Shown here: one piece after another, positions 8,495 through 16,668 of the stretch
Position numbering within the stretch: position 1 is the first letter of the stretch
How the letters are laid out: each line of letters starts with the position of its first letter
Assembly: GCF_003626645.1 (NCBI RefSeq)
Contig: NZ_RBAM01000001.1
Location: 434,001 to 498,000 of the forward strand
From: Streptomyces klenkii
GTDB taxonomy: Bacteria > Actinomycetota > Actinomycetes > Streptomycetales > Streptomycetaceae
Direction: 5' to 3'
Length of the DNA stretch: 64,000 nt
Notes under the pieces: model-generated
Database searches by the model: none
Seen by the model: the letters and a program-made list of their open reading frames with translations, nothing else
Told to the model about the DNA's origin: nothing
Made by a program: the position numbers and the translations under genes

Positions 8495-9052
8495 GTGTTC
8501 AACGAGGTTATATTGCCTGGCGAATCAGGAATTACCACGCTCCCCGGTCAATGCACACCGGAGACCTTCCGGGAGACTCTCGGATACTTCTGTTCCGGTA
8601 TCACCGTCGTCACCGCCGTGACACCTTCGGGTCCCGTCGGCTTCACCTGCCAAGCCTTTTCCGCTCTCTCCCTGAGCCCGCCGCAGGTACTCCTCTGCCC
8701 CGGCCGGATGTCCAGGACCTGGCCGGCGATCAGATCCGTCGGCGCCTTCTGCGTCAACGTCCTCGCGGAGGATCAGACCTCCCTCGGCGACCGGTTCGCC
8801 CGGTCCGGGGCCGGCAAGTTCGACGGCGTGGCCTGGACCTACTCCCCGGGCGGTCCGCCAGTGCTCGGCGGGGCCGCCGCGTGGATCGAATGCCGGCTCC
8901 GGTCGGAGTTCCCCGGCGGGGACCACACCATCGTCAGGGCTGACGTACGCCGGCTCGGCACGACGCCCGGCAGCCGTCCCCTGGTCTATTTCCGCGGCCG
9001 GTACGCCCGGATCACCGAAACAGCCCTGCATCCGGACATCCCGGATGTGTGA
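8495..9052 (+). CDS. Flavin reductase family protein
   Basis: About 180-residue flavin reductase (DIM6/NTAB, RutF/HpaC-like) that would supply reduced FMN to a partner monooxygenase. Typical parts are the N-terminal FRETLGYFCSGITVVTA with the conserved Gly/Thr turn, GFTCQAFSALSLSPPQVLLC, and SVGAFCVNVLAEDQ. The GTG at 8495 has no ribosome binding site; a TTG at 8513 has GAGG five bases upstream and may be the true start, shortening the protein by six residues. It is first in the cluster, and the natural partner is the FMN-dependent monooxygenase at 11419. Confidence 0.9.
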   Translation: MFNEVILPGESGITTLPGQCTPETFRETLGYFCSGITVVTAVTPSGPVGFTCQAFSALSLSPPQVLLCPGRMSRTWPAIRSVGAFCVNVLAEDQTSLGDRFARSGAGKFDGVAWTYSPGGPPVLGGAAAWIECRLRSEFPGGDHTIVRADVRRLGTTPGSRPLVYFRGRYARITETALHPDIPDV

Positions 9053-9098
9053 ACCGCCGCCAACCGCGCGGTTTTATGACCAGCTAGGAGCAGAATCA

Positions 9099-9644
9099 GT
9101 GGGCACCACGAACAGCAGACTCGGGTCGCTCGCCGGCCTCGACGTTTTCATCGGCGGCCCGATCCAGCACGCGATTCTTCCGAACGGGTTCGTCGGACAC
9201 CTTCAGGACGCCATTTCCGCAGCCATCCGGACCGTCAGGGCGGCTGGCGGGAACGTATTCTCCGCCCATGCCGTGGAGGAGTTCGGCGCGAAGACGGACG
9301 CCTTCACACCGGACCAGGTCTCGGTCCGCGACTACCGCTGGATGCGGAAGTGCGATGTATTCGTTCCGGTTCTTCCCTTACTGCCCGACCGGACGCTGCA
9401 CCGGACCGACGGCACCCACGTCGAGCTGGGCTGGGCAACGGCCATGGGACGTCCGGTCGTCCTCATCACGACACAGCCCTTCGTCGAATCGGCCAGCCAC
9501 CTCCTGAAGGGACTGCACCGGATCGGTGCCGTGCACGCGATCGACTTCGACGAGTTCACCGACAGCCCCGAGCTGCTCGTCACCGCCGTCTTGGAGGCCA
9601 CCCGGCAGCAACGCGAAGCCGTCGGAGCCAGGATCTCCGCCTAG
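9099..9644 (+). CDS. Nucleoside 2-deoxyribosyltransferase-like / nucleotide N-glycosidase-like protein
   Basis: 181 residues of the NDT-like superfamily, which includes deoxyribosyltransferases and CMP/dNMP hydrolases such as MilB, BlsM and RCL. The N-terminal beta strand and loop GLDVFIGGPIQH, the DYRWMRKCDVFVPVLP segment, and THVELGWATAMGRPVVLIT, with the probable catalytic Glu in VELGWA, match that fold. The GTG at 9099 is preferred over an in-frame start at 9045 because AGGAG lies eight bases upstream. It would cleave or transfer an N-glycosidic bond, releasing a free base. The family is fairly clear; whether it is transferase or hydrolase is not. Confidence 0.78.
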   Translation: MGTTNSRLGSLAGLDVFIGGPIQHAILPNGFVGHLQDAISAAIRTVRAAGGNVFSAHAVEEFGAKTDAFTPDQVSVRDYRWMRKCDVFVPVLPLLPDRTLHRTDGTHVELGWATAMGRPVVLITTQPFVESASHLLKGLHRIGAVHAIDFDEFTDSPELLVTAVLEATRQQREAVGARISA

Positions 9645-9648
9645 CGGC

Positions 9649-9696
9649 CGTACACAGGAGAGACCGTACACAGGAGAGACCGCGCACAGGAGGGCC
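9649..9696 (+). repeat. Three tandem 16-bp repeats carrying Shine-Dalgarno sequences
   Basis: Unit CGTACACAGGAGAGAC occurs exactly at 9649-9664 and 9665-9680, with a diverged third copy at 9681-9696 (CGCGCACAGGAGGGCC). Each copy contains AGGAG; only the third is correctly spaced from the GTG at 9699. This looks like local duplication of a translation-initiation region. Confidence 0.9.
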
Positions 9697-9698
9697 AC

Positions 9699-10562
9699 GT
9701 GTCCGCTGCCCACGTCCTGGGCCTGAGGATCCGGAACACGGTGATCGTCGGGTCCGGGCTGCTCACCGACCAGGAGCGCAACATCCGCCGCCTGCTGGAG
9801 ACCGGAGCCGGAGCGGTCGTCACCAAGACCATTCATCCCAGCCCGCCCACGGACCTGGACGAGCGGCTCACAAGGCTGCCCACCGGCATGCTCAACAGCA
9901 CCACGTACTCGAAACGACCGGTCGGCCGCTGGCTGGCGGCACTGCGCTCCTTCGCCCAGGACGGCCTGCCGGTCATCGCCTCCGTGCACGCCGGATCACC
10001 CGAGGAGCTGGGCGCGCTCGCGGCGGAGGTGCAGGCCACCGGGTGCCGGGCGCTCGAACTCGGCATCTCCTGCCTGAACGAGGAGGACGGGCTCGAAGAG
10101 GACACCCCCGAGCGCGTGTACGCCTACACCGCCGCCACCCGCGCCCGCACGTCGCTGCCCTTCTCCGTGAAGCTGGCCGTCGGCGAGGGCCTGGCGGACC
10201 GGGTACGCGCCGCGGCTGCCGGCGGGGCCGACGCTGTCACGGTCAGTGACACGATCCCCGGAGCCGCGATCTCCCCGGCCACGGGCGAGCTGGAGCTGGG
10301 AGGCGTCTTCGGCTACTCCGGCCCCGGCATCAAACCACTCGTGCTGGCAGCCATCCGGCGGCTGCGGGCCCGTGGATTCGACCTCCCGGTCCTGGGCTGC
10401 GGAGGCGTGGCGTCGGGGCGCGACGTCGCCGACTACCTGGCCGTCGGCGCCGACGCCGTACAGGTCTACACCGCCCTGCACACAGACATGCACGCCACCC
10501 TGCGCCGCATCATCACCGAGTCCGCCGGGATCGCGCCCAAGGCCCTGGAGGCGACCACATGA
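9699..10562 (+). CDS. Dihydroorotate dehydrogenase-like FMN oxidoreductase
   Basis: 287-residue TIM-barrel flavoprotein related to class 1 dihydroorotate dehydrogenases and the PreA domain of dihydropyrimidine dehydrogenase. LGLRIRNTVIVGSG at the start, NSTTYSK, FSVKLAVG with the FMN-binding Lys, and PVLGCGGVASGRDVADYLAVGADAVQV near the end are family signatures. The canonical NISCPN loop is altered to GISCLNEEDG, so pyrimidine recognition may differ. GTG start with AGGAGG six bases upstream. Probably reduces or oxidises a cyclic imide-like ring within this cluster. It overlaps the creatininase start by 4 bp. Confidence 0.85.
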   Translation: MSAAHVLGLRIRNTVIVGSGLLTDQERNIRRLLETGAGAVVTKTIHPSPPTDLDERLTRLPTGMLNSTTYSKRPVGRWLAALRSFAQDGLPVIASVHAGSPEELGALAAEVQATGCRALELGISCLNEEDGLEEDTPERVYAYTAATRARTSLPFSVKLAVGEGLADRVRAAAAGGADAVTVSDTIPGAAISPATGELELGGVFGYSGPGIKPLVLAAIRRLRARGFDLPVLGCGGVASGRDVADYLAVGADAVQVYTALHTDMHATLRRIITESAGIAPKALEATT

Positions 10563-11422
10563 CCGCGGAAGGCAACACCATGACACCGGAGCCGGCGGAG
10601 ACGGTGGCCTCGTACGACGAACTCACCAGCCCGCAGGTGAACCACTGCGTATCCGCCTGCCGCACGCTGGTCTGGCCGATCGGGGCGACGGAGCAGCACG
10701 GCCCGCACCTCCCGCTCTCCGTCGACTCCGTCCTGGCCGAGGAGTTCGCCCGCCGGATCGCCGCGGAGCTGGGCGGCCTCACCCTCCCCGTCCAGACGGT
10801 CGCGGCCCGCTCGCTGCCGCAGAGCGGAGGCGGCCCGGCCTTCCCGGGCACGCTGTACGTACGGGGCGACACGCTCGTGCGCTTCCTGCGGGACGCGTTC
10901 GCCTCGCTGCTGACGCTGCCGTTCCTCCGCCTGGTCGTGGTCAACGGACACTACGAGAACGAACCGTTCGTCTTCGAGGCCCTGGACCAGCTGCGGCAGG
11001 AGGGAGCTGCCGAAGGGAAAGAGATCTTCGCCTTCAGCTGGTGGAGCCTCGTCCAGGAGCCCTGGCTCGCCGCCGAGTTCCCCGCGTTCCCGGGCTGGCA
11101 CGCCGAGCACGCGGGGCTGACGGAAACCAGCCTGATGCTCTACCTGCGCCCGGACCTGGTGAAGGACGACCGGCCCGACCACGACCACCCACCGCGCCAG
11201 GGTGTCTACCTGCACCCCGTCGACACCCGGCAGACCACCCACGACGGCGTCCTGTCGCCCACGTCGGGCTCGAACGCGGCACTGGGGGAGAAGCTGTTCC
11301 GCCACGTGACCGAGGAAGCCGCAGCAATGATCCGCGGCGGCGACGGACTGCTGTTCGCCCGCACCCGGCCGGACCGGCGCGCGGCGGCCCAGGGCCGCCC
11401 GGAGCGGAGGGAAGACACGTGA
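10559..11422 (+). CDS. Creatininase family protein (creatinine-amidohydrolase-like)
   Basis: 287-residue metal-dependent cyclic amidohydrolase. Metal ligands are in GATEQHGPHLPLSVDS (Glu45, His47, Asp56) and NGHYEN; the second binuclear-site segment is GWHAEHAGLTETSLML. The NGHYEN and SLMLYLRPDLV motifs and the DHPP loop are closer to true creatininase than to the MftE or FAPy-deformylase branches. Its ATG overlaps the upstream stop by 4 bp and its own TGA overlaps the monooxygenase GTG, so it is tightly coupled. In this cluster it may open an amide ring made by its neighbours. Creatinine itself is not implied. Confidence 0.88.
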   Translation: MTAEGNTMTPEPAETVASYDELTSPQVNHCVSACRTLVWPIGATEQHGPHLPLSVDSVLAEEFARRIAAELGGLTLPVQTVAARSLPQSGGGPAFPGTLYVRGDTLVRFLRDAFASLLTLPFLRLVVVNGHYENEPFVFEALDQLRQEGAAEGKEIFAFSWWSLVQEPWLAAEFPAFPGWHAEHAGLTETSLMLYLRPDLVKDDRPDHDHPPRQGVYLHPVDTRQTTHDGVLSPTSGSNAALGEKLFRHVTEEAAAMIRGGDGLLFARTRPDRRAAAQGRPERREDT

Positions 11423-12732
11423 CCCGCAAGTTCCACCTCGCCTTCATCTTCAACTTCACCCCCGACGACTGGCAGGGCCCCTTCGGCACCGGAGGCTCGC
11501 CCTGGGACGGGAAGTTCCACACGGAGGTCGCCCAGGCCCTGGAACGCGCCTGCTTCGACTACGTCATCGTTGAGGACAAACTGATGGTCCCCGAGAGCTA
11601 CGGCGGCTCCTCCGAGGCGGCCCTCAGACAAGCCATGTCCGTGCCCAAACACGACCCCGTACCCCTGGCCGTGGCCATGGGGCTCGCCACCTCGCACCTG
11701 GGCATCGTCACCACCCTGTCCACGCTGGCCTACCCGCCGTTCATGACAGCGCGCCTCTCCTCCACGATGGACAGCATGCTGGGCGGGCGCTTCGGCTGGA
11801 ACATCGTCACCAGCGCCGAGACCTTGGCGGCACAGAACTTCGGCATGAGCGAGCTGCCGGCGCGGAGCGTACGGTACGAGATGGCGGACGAATACGTGGA
11901 CGTCGTCCGGCAGCTCTTCGCCTCCTGGGACAAGGACGCGGTCGTCCTGGACCGGGAGAAGGGTGTCTACGCCGATCACACCAAGGTCCGCCCGATCCAC
12001 TTCAAGGGCAAGCACTTCAGCGTCCGCGGCCCCCTCAACACCGTCCCCTCGCCCCAGCACCGCCCCGCCTTCATCCAGGCAGGTGCCTCCCCCCGGGGCC
12101 GCGTCTTCGCCGCACGCAACGCCGACTCCGTCATCGCCATCGCCAACGGCGCCGAGGCCATGCGGCACTTCCGGGACGACGTACGGCGGCACGCCGAGGA
12201 GTTCGGCCGGGACCCCGACAGCGTCAAGGTCCTCTTCTGCGTGACCCCCGTCCTCGGCGAGACCGAGCAGGACGCCCGGGACAAGCAGGCCCGCATGGTG
12301 TCGTCCCCGCAGTTCATCCACGACATCCTCGCGCAGACCTCGGCGCTCACCGAGATCGACTTCGCACAGTTCGACCTCGACAAGCCCCTGCCCCACCGGC
12401 TGGAGACCAACGGCGAACAGGGGTCGCTCGACCAGTTCCAGCAGTGGGGCAGCGGACGGACCCTGCGCGAGCTGGTCGCCGACTCCGCCGGCGGCCTGGT
12501 GTCCTCGGTGGAACTGGTCGGCACGCCGGACCAAGTGGCGACGCGGATGGGCGAGGTCATGGACGAGGCCGGCGGCGACGGGTTCGTCCTCACCACCCCG
12601 TTGCTGCGCCTCAACCGCCGGTACGTCGCGGAAGTCACCGACGGACTCGTCCCCGAGCTCCAGCGCCGCGGCCTCACCCGTGCCTCCTATACGACCGGTC
12701 GCACTCTGAGGGAGAACCTCGGGGAATTCTGA
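11419..12732 (+). CDS. FMN-dependent monooxygenase, NtaA/SnaA/DszA family (LLM class)
   Basis: 437-residue luciferase-like monooxygenase using FMNH2 from a separate reductase. Family marks are the N-terminal FNFTPDDWQGPFGTGGSPW, FDYVIVEDKLMVPESYGGS, TTLSTLAYPPFMTARLSSTMD, and GRFGWNIVTS. Length and motifs fit the NtaA/SoxA/DszA branch, which oxygenates N- or S-containing small molecules, rather than RutA. The GTG at 11419 overlaps the creatininase stop (GTGA). The frame extends upstream to 10246 only as a shadow. The likely FMNH2 source is the flavin reductase at 8495. Confidence 0.93.
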   Translation: MTRKFHLAFIFNFTPDDWQGPFGTGGSPWDGKFHTEVAQALERACFDYVIVEDKLMVPESYGGSSEAALRQAMSVPKHDPVPLAVAMGLATSHLGIVTTLSTLAYPPFMTARLSSTMDSMLGGRFGWNIVTSAETLAAQNFGMSELPARSVRYEMADEYVDVVRQLFASWDKDAVVLDREKGVYADHTKVRPIHFKGKHFSVRGPLNTVPSPQHRPAFIQAGASPRGRVFAARNADSVIAIANGAEAMRHFRDDVRRHAEEFGRDPDSVKVLFCVTPVLGETEQDARDKQARMVSSPQFIHDILAQTSALTEIDFAQFDLDKPLPHRLETNGEQGSLDQFQQWGSGRTLRELVADSAGGLVSSVELVGTPDQVATRMGEVMDEAGGDGFVLTTPLLRLNRRYVAEVTDGLVPELQRRGLTRASYTTGRTLRENLGEF

Positions 12733-12777
12733 CGCCACCCCCCAGCGCCACCCCCCAGCGCCGCCGCCGTGCCGCAC

Positions 12778-12810
12778 GCCCGCCCGGAAGCGCTCCTCGT
12801 CCGGGCGGGC
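12778..12810. terminator. Strong GC hairpin between monooxygenase and nitroreductase
   Basis: 11-bp perfect inverted repeat GCCCGCCCGGA / TCCGGGCGGGC around an 11-nt loop, extendable outwards by CCGCCGTG/CACGGCGG. There is no T-run. It sits in the only sizeable gap of the cluster (115 bp) and may be an attenuator or partial terminator. Just upstream is a tandem duplication of GCCACCCCCCAGC. Confidence 0.6.
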
Positions 12811-12846
12811 ACGGCGGGCGTGACCGCTGAGGCAGGAGACACCCCC

Positions 12847-13482
12847 ATGACACCGCCCGTATCCATGCCACCTCCGTCGACGCCGCCCGTATCCGCGCTA
12901 CGGCTGGACCCCGCGGCCCAGGACCTGCTGTTCCGGCAGGCGCACTCCACCCACGCCTTCACCGGCGAACCCGTGACCGACGAGACCGTCCGGGCCGCCT
13001 ACGACCTGGTCCGGTACGGCCCCACCGCCTTCAACCAGCAGCCCCTGCGCGTGGTGCTCATCCGCTCACCGGAAGCCCGCCGGAAGCTGCTCGGGCACAT
13101 GTCCCGCGGAAACCGCGAAAAGACCGCGCGAGCACCGCTGACCGCGGTGCTGGCCGGCGACCGCGACTTCCACACCGAACTCCCGGCCCAGTTCCCCGCG
13201 CGCCCGGAAGCCGCGGGTTTCTACGCCGACCCCGGCGTCCGGGAACGGTCGGCCCTGTTCAACGGCGGCCTGCAAGCCGCGTACTTCATCCTGGGCGTCC
13301 GGGCGGCAGGCCTCGCCGCCGGACCGATGTCCGGGTTCGACGCCGCCGGCATCAACAAGGAATTCTTCGCGGACAGCCCGCATTTCGTGCTGGCCGTGGT
13401 GAACATCGGCTGGCCGGCCGAGGGCGTCCGGCACTCCCGCGGCCCCCGGCTGGACTTCCAGCAGGTGTTCTCCACGGCCTGA
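12847..13482 (+). CDS. RutE-like nitroreductase family protein (malonic semialdehyde reductase-like)
   Basis: 211-residue FMN-binding nitroreductase-fold protein that aligns by eye with RutE: RYGPTAFNQQPLRVVLIRS, GNREKTARAPLTAVLAGDRDF, FNGGLQAAYFILGVRAAGLAAGPMSGFD and a final LDFQQVF. RutE reduces malonic semialdehyde in uracil breakdown. The ATG at 12847 follows AGGAG; the frame is open to 12769. It closes the plus-strand cluster and is convergent with the HxlR gene, consistent with disposal of a C3 aldehyde or reduction of an intermediate. Confidence 0.87.
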   Translation: MTPPVSMPPPSTPPVSALRLDPAAQDLLFRQAHSTHAFTGEPVTDETVRAAYDLVRYGPTAFNQQPLRVVLIRSPEARRKLLGHMSRGNREKTARAPLTAVLAGDRDFHTELPAQFPARPEAAGFYADPGVRERSALFNGGLQAAYFILGVRAAGLAAGPMSGFDAAGINKEFFADSPHFVLAVVNIGWPAEGVRHSRGPRLDFQQVFSTA

Positions 13483-13507
13483 GCGAGGGCAGCCCCGGGA
13501 GCACAGG

Positions 13508-13888
13508 CTACGGAGCCGGCTGCTCCGCCGCCGCGCGCACCGCCGCGTCTTCCCACTCCTTGCGCGTATCGCGGTACCACCGCCCCCACGCGTCGAGCTG
13601 AGCCGCGATGGCGTCCAGACTCCGCCCCGCCTCGGTGAGCGCGTAGTCGACGCGCGGCGGCACCTCGCGGTGCACGGTTCGCGTGACCAGCCCGTCCGCC
13701 TCCAGCTCCCGCAGCTGGCGCGTGAGCATGCGCTGGGTGATGCGCGGCAGGGCCCGCTTCAGCTCGCTGAAACGCCGGGTGCCGGCGAGGAGCTGCTTGA
13801 GGATCGCCAGCTTCCAGCGGCCGCCGAGCACCTCCATGGCGGTCTCGATGGCGCAGTAATCGGGCGTCTCCTGGATGTTGTCGCGCAC
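13508..13888 (-). CDS. HxlR family transcriptional regulator
   Basis: 126-residue winged helix regulator. The hallmark VLGGRWKLAILKQLLAGTRRF, SELKRALPRITQRMLTRQL and the C-terminal wing (TVHREVPPRVDYALTEAGRSL) are all present. The GTG at 13888 gives the usual HxlR beginning (VRDNIQETPDYCAIE, with the redox-type Cys) and has GGGTGG upstream. A longer frame to 13984 would overlap the divergent MFS start. It presumably controls the MFS exporter; HxlR proteins often sense quinones, aldehydes or drugs. Confidence 0.9.
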   Translation of the reverse strand: MRDNIQETPDYCAIETAMEVLGGRWKLAILKQLLAGTRRFSELKRALPRITQRMLTRQLRELEADGLVTRTVHREVPPRVDYALTEAGRSLDAIAAQLDAWGRWYRDTRKEWEDAAVRAAAEQPAP

Positions 13889-13982
13889 GTTGACCCACCC
13901 CAACTCAGGTATACAGATTGGTACTACGGCACATTCATGACCGTACTTGTACGGTACGCCGGTAGCGGCAGATAGTGCAGTC

Positions 13983-15542
13983 ATGTCGAAGAGCGAAGCG
14001 CCGGCGCCCACGGCCCCGTCCCGCCCCCCGGCCGAACCCGTCACGCCCGGGCGGCGCTGGGCGGTCCTGGCCGTGCTCTCCACCAGCCTGCTCCTGTGCG
14101 GCATCGACCTGACCGTGCTGCACGTGGCCGTCCCGAGCATGACCCGGGACCTGCACCCCAGTGGCGTGCAACTGCTGTGGATCGTCGACGTGTACTCGCT
14201 CACGCTCGCCTCCCTGCTCGTGACGTGCGGCACGCTGGGCGACCGCATCGGCCGCAAGCGCATGGTGCTCAGCGGCTTCGCCGTGTTCGGCCTGGCGTCC
14301 GCCGTCGCCGCGTTCTCCTCGACCACGGCCCAGCTGATCGCCGCCCGGGTCGCGCTCGGCGTCGGCGCGGCCATGATCATGGCCTCGACCGTCGCGGTGA
14401 TCAGGGTCGTCTTCACCGACGACCGCGAACGGGCCGTCGCCATCGGCGTCTGGACGGCGGCGCACAGCGTCGGCGCGACGATCGGGCCGCTGGTGGGCGG
14501 CCTGGTGACCGAACGCTGGGGATGGGGAGCGGTGTTCCTCATCAACGTGCCGATCGCCCTCGTCATCTTCGCCGTCGGGGCACGGGTCATCCCGGAGTCG
14601 AAGAACCCCTCGCCCCGCCATTGGGACCTGGCTGGAGTGGCCTTGTCGGTCACCGGCCTGGCGGGTGTCGTGTACGCGCTCAAGAGGGCCGGCGAGAGCC
14701 TCACCGTGCCCTGGCCCGTCGCCGTGTCCGCCGCGGCCGGAGCGTTCCTGCTGTTCCTCTTCGTACGGCGCCAGCGACGGCTCGCCGAGCCGCTGCTGGA
14801 CTTCTCCCTCTTCGCCGACCGCCGGTTCTCCACGGCCACCGTGTGCGTCATCAGCTGCTTCGGCAGCTACGTCGCCCTGCTCTTCTTCCTCACCCAGTGG
14901 CTTCAGCAGACCGGCGGGTTCTCACCGCTGCGCGCCGGGCTGGCCCTGATGCCGCTGGCCGCCGCCAACGCCGTGGGGGCCGCGACGGCCCCTTGGCTGT
15001 CCGCCCGGTGGGACAACCGGTGGTCACTCACCGGATCGCTCGCCGCGTTCGCGGCCGCGCTGCTCCTGCTGGCGCTGGTCGGTGACAGCGGCGTCTACGG
15101 CTCTCTCATCGCGACGATGCTCATCGCGGGATACGGGGCGGGTGTTGTGATGACGCTGGGCGCCGACTCCATCATGAGCGCGGCGGCCCCCGAGCGCTCC
15201 GGCGAGGCCGCCGCGATCCAGGAGACATCCTTCGAACTCGGCGCCGGCCTGGGAGTGGCCGTCCTCGGCACGGCACTGACCGCTACGTACCGCCTGAACC
15301 TGCCCTCCGCGCTCCCGGGCCTGACCCCGCACGAACGGTCCGCTGTCCAGCAGTCGTTCGCCGGAGCCGAGGACGCGGCCGACGGGCTCGGCCCGGCCGC
15401 GGCCCGGCAGGTGATGTCGGCAGCCCGGCACGCCTACGACCAGGGCTTCACGGCGGTGGCCGCCATCGCCGCCGGCGGGCTGGCCCTCACGGCGGCGCTG
15501 GCGGCTTTCGCGTTGCGGCCGACGGGCCGAAGGGCGCGGTAG
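13983..15542 (+). CDS. MFS transporter, DHA2 (14-TMS) drug-efflux family
   Basis: 519-residue major facilitator. Motif A appears as GTLGDRIGRKRMVL, motif C as GVWTAAHSVGATIGPLVGG, and the length fits 14 membrane helices (EmrB/QacA-like). The ATG at 13983 is used rather than the upstream TTG at 13947. It is divergent from HxlR over about 95 bp containing GTACTTGTAC-like dyads, which suggests HxlR-controlled efflux of a toxic compound, possibly a product or substrate of the adjacent flavin-dependent cluster. Confidence 0.92.
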   Translation: MSKSEAPAPTAPSRPPAEPVTPGRRWAVLAVLSTSLLLCGIDLTVLHVAVPSMTRDLHPSGVQLLWIVDVYSLTLASLLVTCGTLGDRIGRKRMVLSGFAVFGLASAVAAFSSTTAQLIAARVALGVGAAMIMASTVAVIRVVFTDDRERAVAIGVWTAAHSVGATIGPLVGGLVTERWGWGAVFLINVPIALVIFAVGARVIPESKNPSPRHWDLAGVALSVTGLAGVVYALKRAGESLTVPWPVAVSAAAGAFLLFLFVRRQRRLAEPLLDFSLFADRRFSTATVCVISCFGSYVALLFFLTQWLQQTGGFSPLRAGLALMPLAAANAVGAATAPWLSARWDNRWSLTGSLAAFAAALLLLALVGDSGVYGSLIATMLIAGYGAGVVMTLGADSIMSAAAPERSGEAAAIQETSFELGAGLGVAVLGTALTATYRLNLPSALPGLTPHERSAVQQSFAGAEDAADGLGPAAARQVMSAARHAYDQGFTAVAAIAAGGLALTAALAAFALRPTGRRAR

Positions 15543-15592
15543 CGCGCAGACCGAAAGCGTTCGTGCGTTCGCCCGGTCCGTCGATGGGCCGA

Positions 15593-15623
15593 CTACCCGG
15601 TCCGCCACCGCCGGACCGGGTAG
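15593..15623. terminator. 12-bp perfect inverted repeat before the methyltransferase
   Basis: CTACCCGGTCCG / CGGACCGGGTAG around CCACCGC. It could terminate the MFS transcript (no T-run) or serve as an operator, since it ends only 9 bp before the methyltransferase ATG and would cover its ribosome binding site. Confidence 0.65.
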
Positions 15624-15632
15624 GCCCTGTAC

Positions 15633-16490
15633 ATGGGGATCTCCGACACAGGGCACGGCTTCCCGAAGGATCACGCCCCGCTCGGCCTGCCGCCCGTTTC
15701 CTGGACGTCCTTGTGGACGCTCTACCACCGGGCGGCGGCCGCACGCCGGGACCCCGCGCTTCTCGACGATCCCGTGGCCGTGGAGCTGGTCGACCGGTGC
15801 GCCTGGCCCCTGGAGGCGTGGTTCGGCCGGCCCCGCACGCTCGCCGTCCAATACCTGGTCCGGCGGGCGCGGCTGTACGACGCCGCGACGAAGGACTTCC
15901 TGCGGGCTCACCCCGGGGCCACGGTCATCGCCCTGGGGGAGGGCCTGGAGACGCAGTTCTGGCGCGTGGACAACGGCACGGTGCGCTGGGTCTCGGTCGA
16001 CCTCCCCGGCACGGTGGCGCTCCGCCGGGCAGTGCTGCCGCACGGGCCGCGACAGCACACCGTCGCCTGTTCCGCGACCGATCCGCGGTGGACGGAACTC
16101 GCCGCGGCCGAGCCGCCCGTGCTCATCACGGCCCAGGGCCTGTTCATGTACCTGCCCCCGCCCCGCGCCGCCGCCCTCATCCGCCTTTGCGCCGACCGCT
16201 TTCCGCGCAGTGTGCTGCTCTTCGACACACTTCCCCGCTGGGCCAGCGTCCTGGGCCGTTCCGTTCTGGCCCGCGGCGGTACGTACCGCTTCCCTCTTCA
16301 GGAAGGTGCCCGCCCCCTCGCCGCCCTGTTGCTTCCCTACGCGCAGGGCCGGTGCGCCGTGGCCGTGGACCCCATCGGCCCGTACGCGCTCGGCCTTCGC
16401 GTCGTAGCCGGGCCGCTGCTCAGGGCGCAGCGTTGCCGCCTCGCCCGCCGGGTGTCGGTGCCGGCGTTCGTCAGGATGGACTTTCCTTGA
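15633..16490 (+). CDS. Class I SAM-dependent methyltransferase (LCMT / TcmP-like family)
   Basis: 285-residue protein of the leucine-carboxyl-methyltransferase-like family (Pfam LCM), which includes polyketide O-methyltransferases such as TcmP. Indicators are RRDPALLDDPVAVEL, the VQYLVRRARLYDAATKDFL segment, VIALGEGLETQFWR in place of the usual GxGLDT SAM loop, and AQGLFMYLPP. The ATG at 15633 directly follows the inverted repeat and has no obvious Shine-Dalgarno, so leaderless or weak translation is possible. Substrate unknown. Confidence 0.8.
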   Translation: MGISDTGHGFPKDHAPLGLPPVSWTSLWTLYHRAAAARRDPALLDDPVAVELVDRCAWPLEAWFGRPRTLAVQYLVRRARLYDAATKDFLRAHPGATVIALGEGLETQFWRVDNGTVRWVSVDLPGTVALRRAVLPHGPRQHTVACSATDPRWTELAAAEPPVLITAQGLFMYLPPPRAAALIRLCADRFPRSVLLFDTLPRWASVLGRSVLARGGTYRFPLQEGARPLAALLLPYAQGRCAVAVDPIGPYALGLRVVAGPLLRAQRCRLARRVSVPAFVRMDFP

Positions 16491-16668
16491 CGCCGAGCCG
16501 AGGCCGAGCCGAGCCGAGGCCGTTCCGGGCGGGATACGTCGTGAGGCGGCTGTCAGCACCAGCGCGTACGGGGTCGCGTCTTGCCGTCCGCTTTTGCTTT
16601 CCCGGAGTCCTTTGTCTGAGTACGAGAGCGGATAGGAACGATGGTTCGTACCGTTCAGGGTGGATGTC

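Noticed and set aside
12778..12810. Hairpin as evidence that the nitroreductase is a separate operon
   Set aside because: No T-run and the gap is only 115 bp. Cotranscription remains as likely, so I list it only as a possible attenuator.
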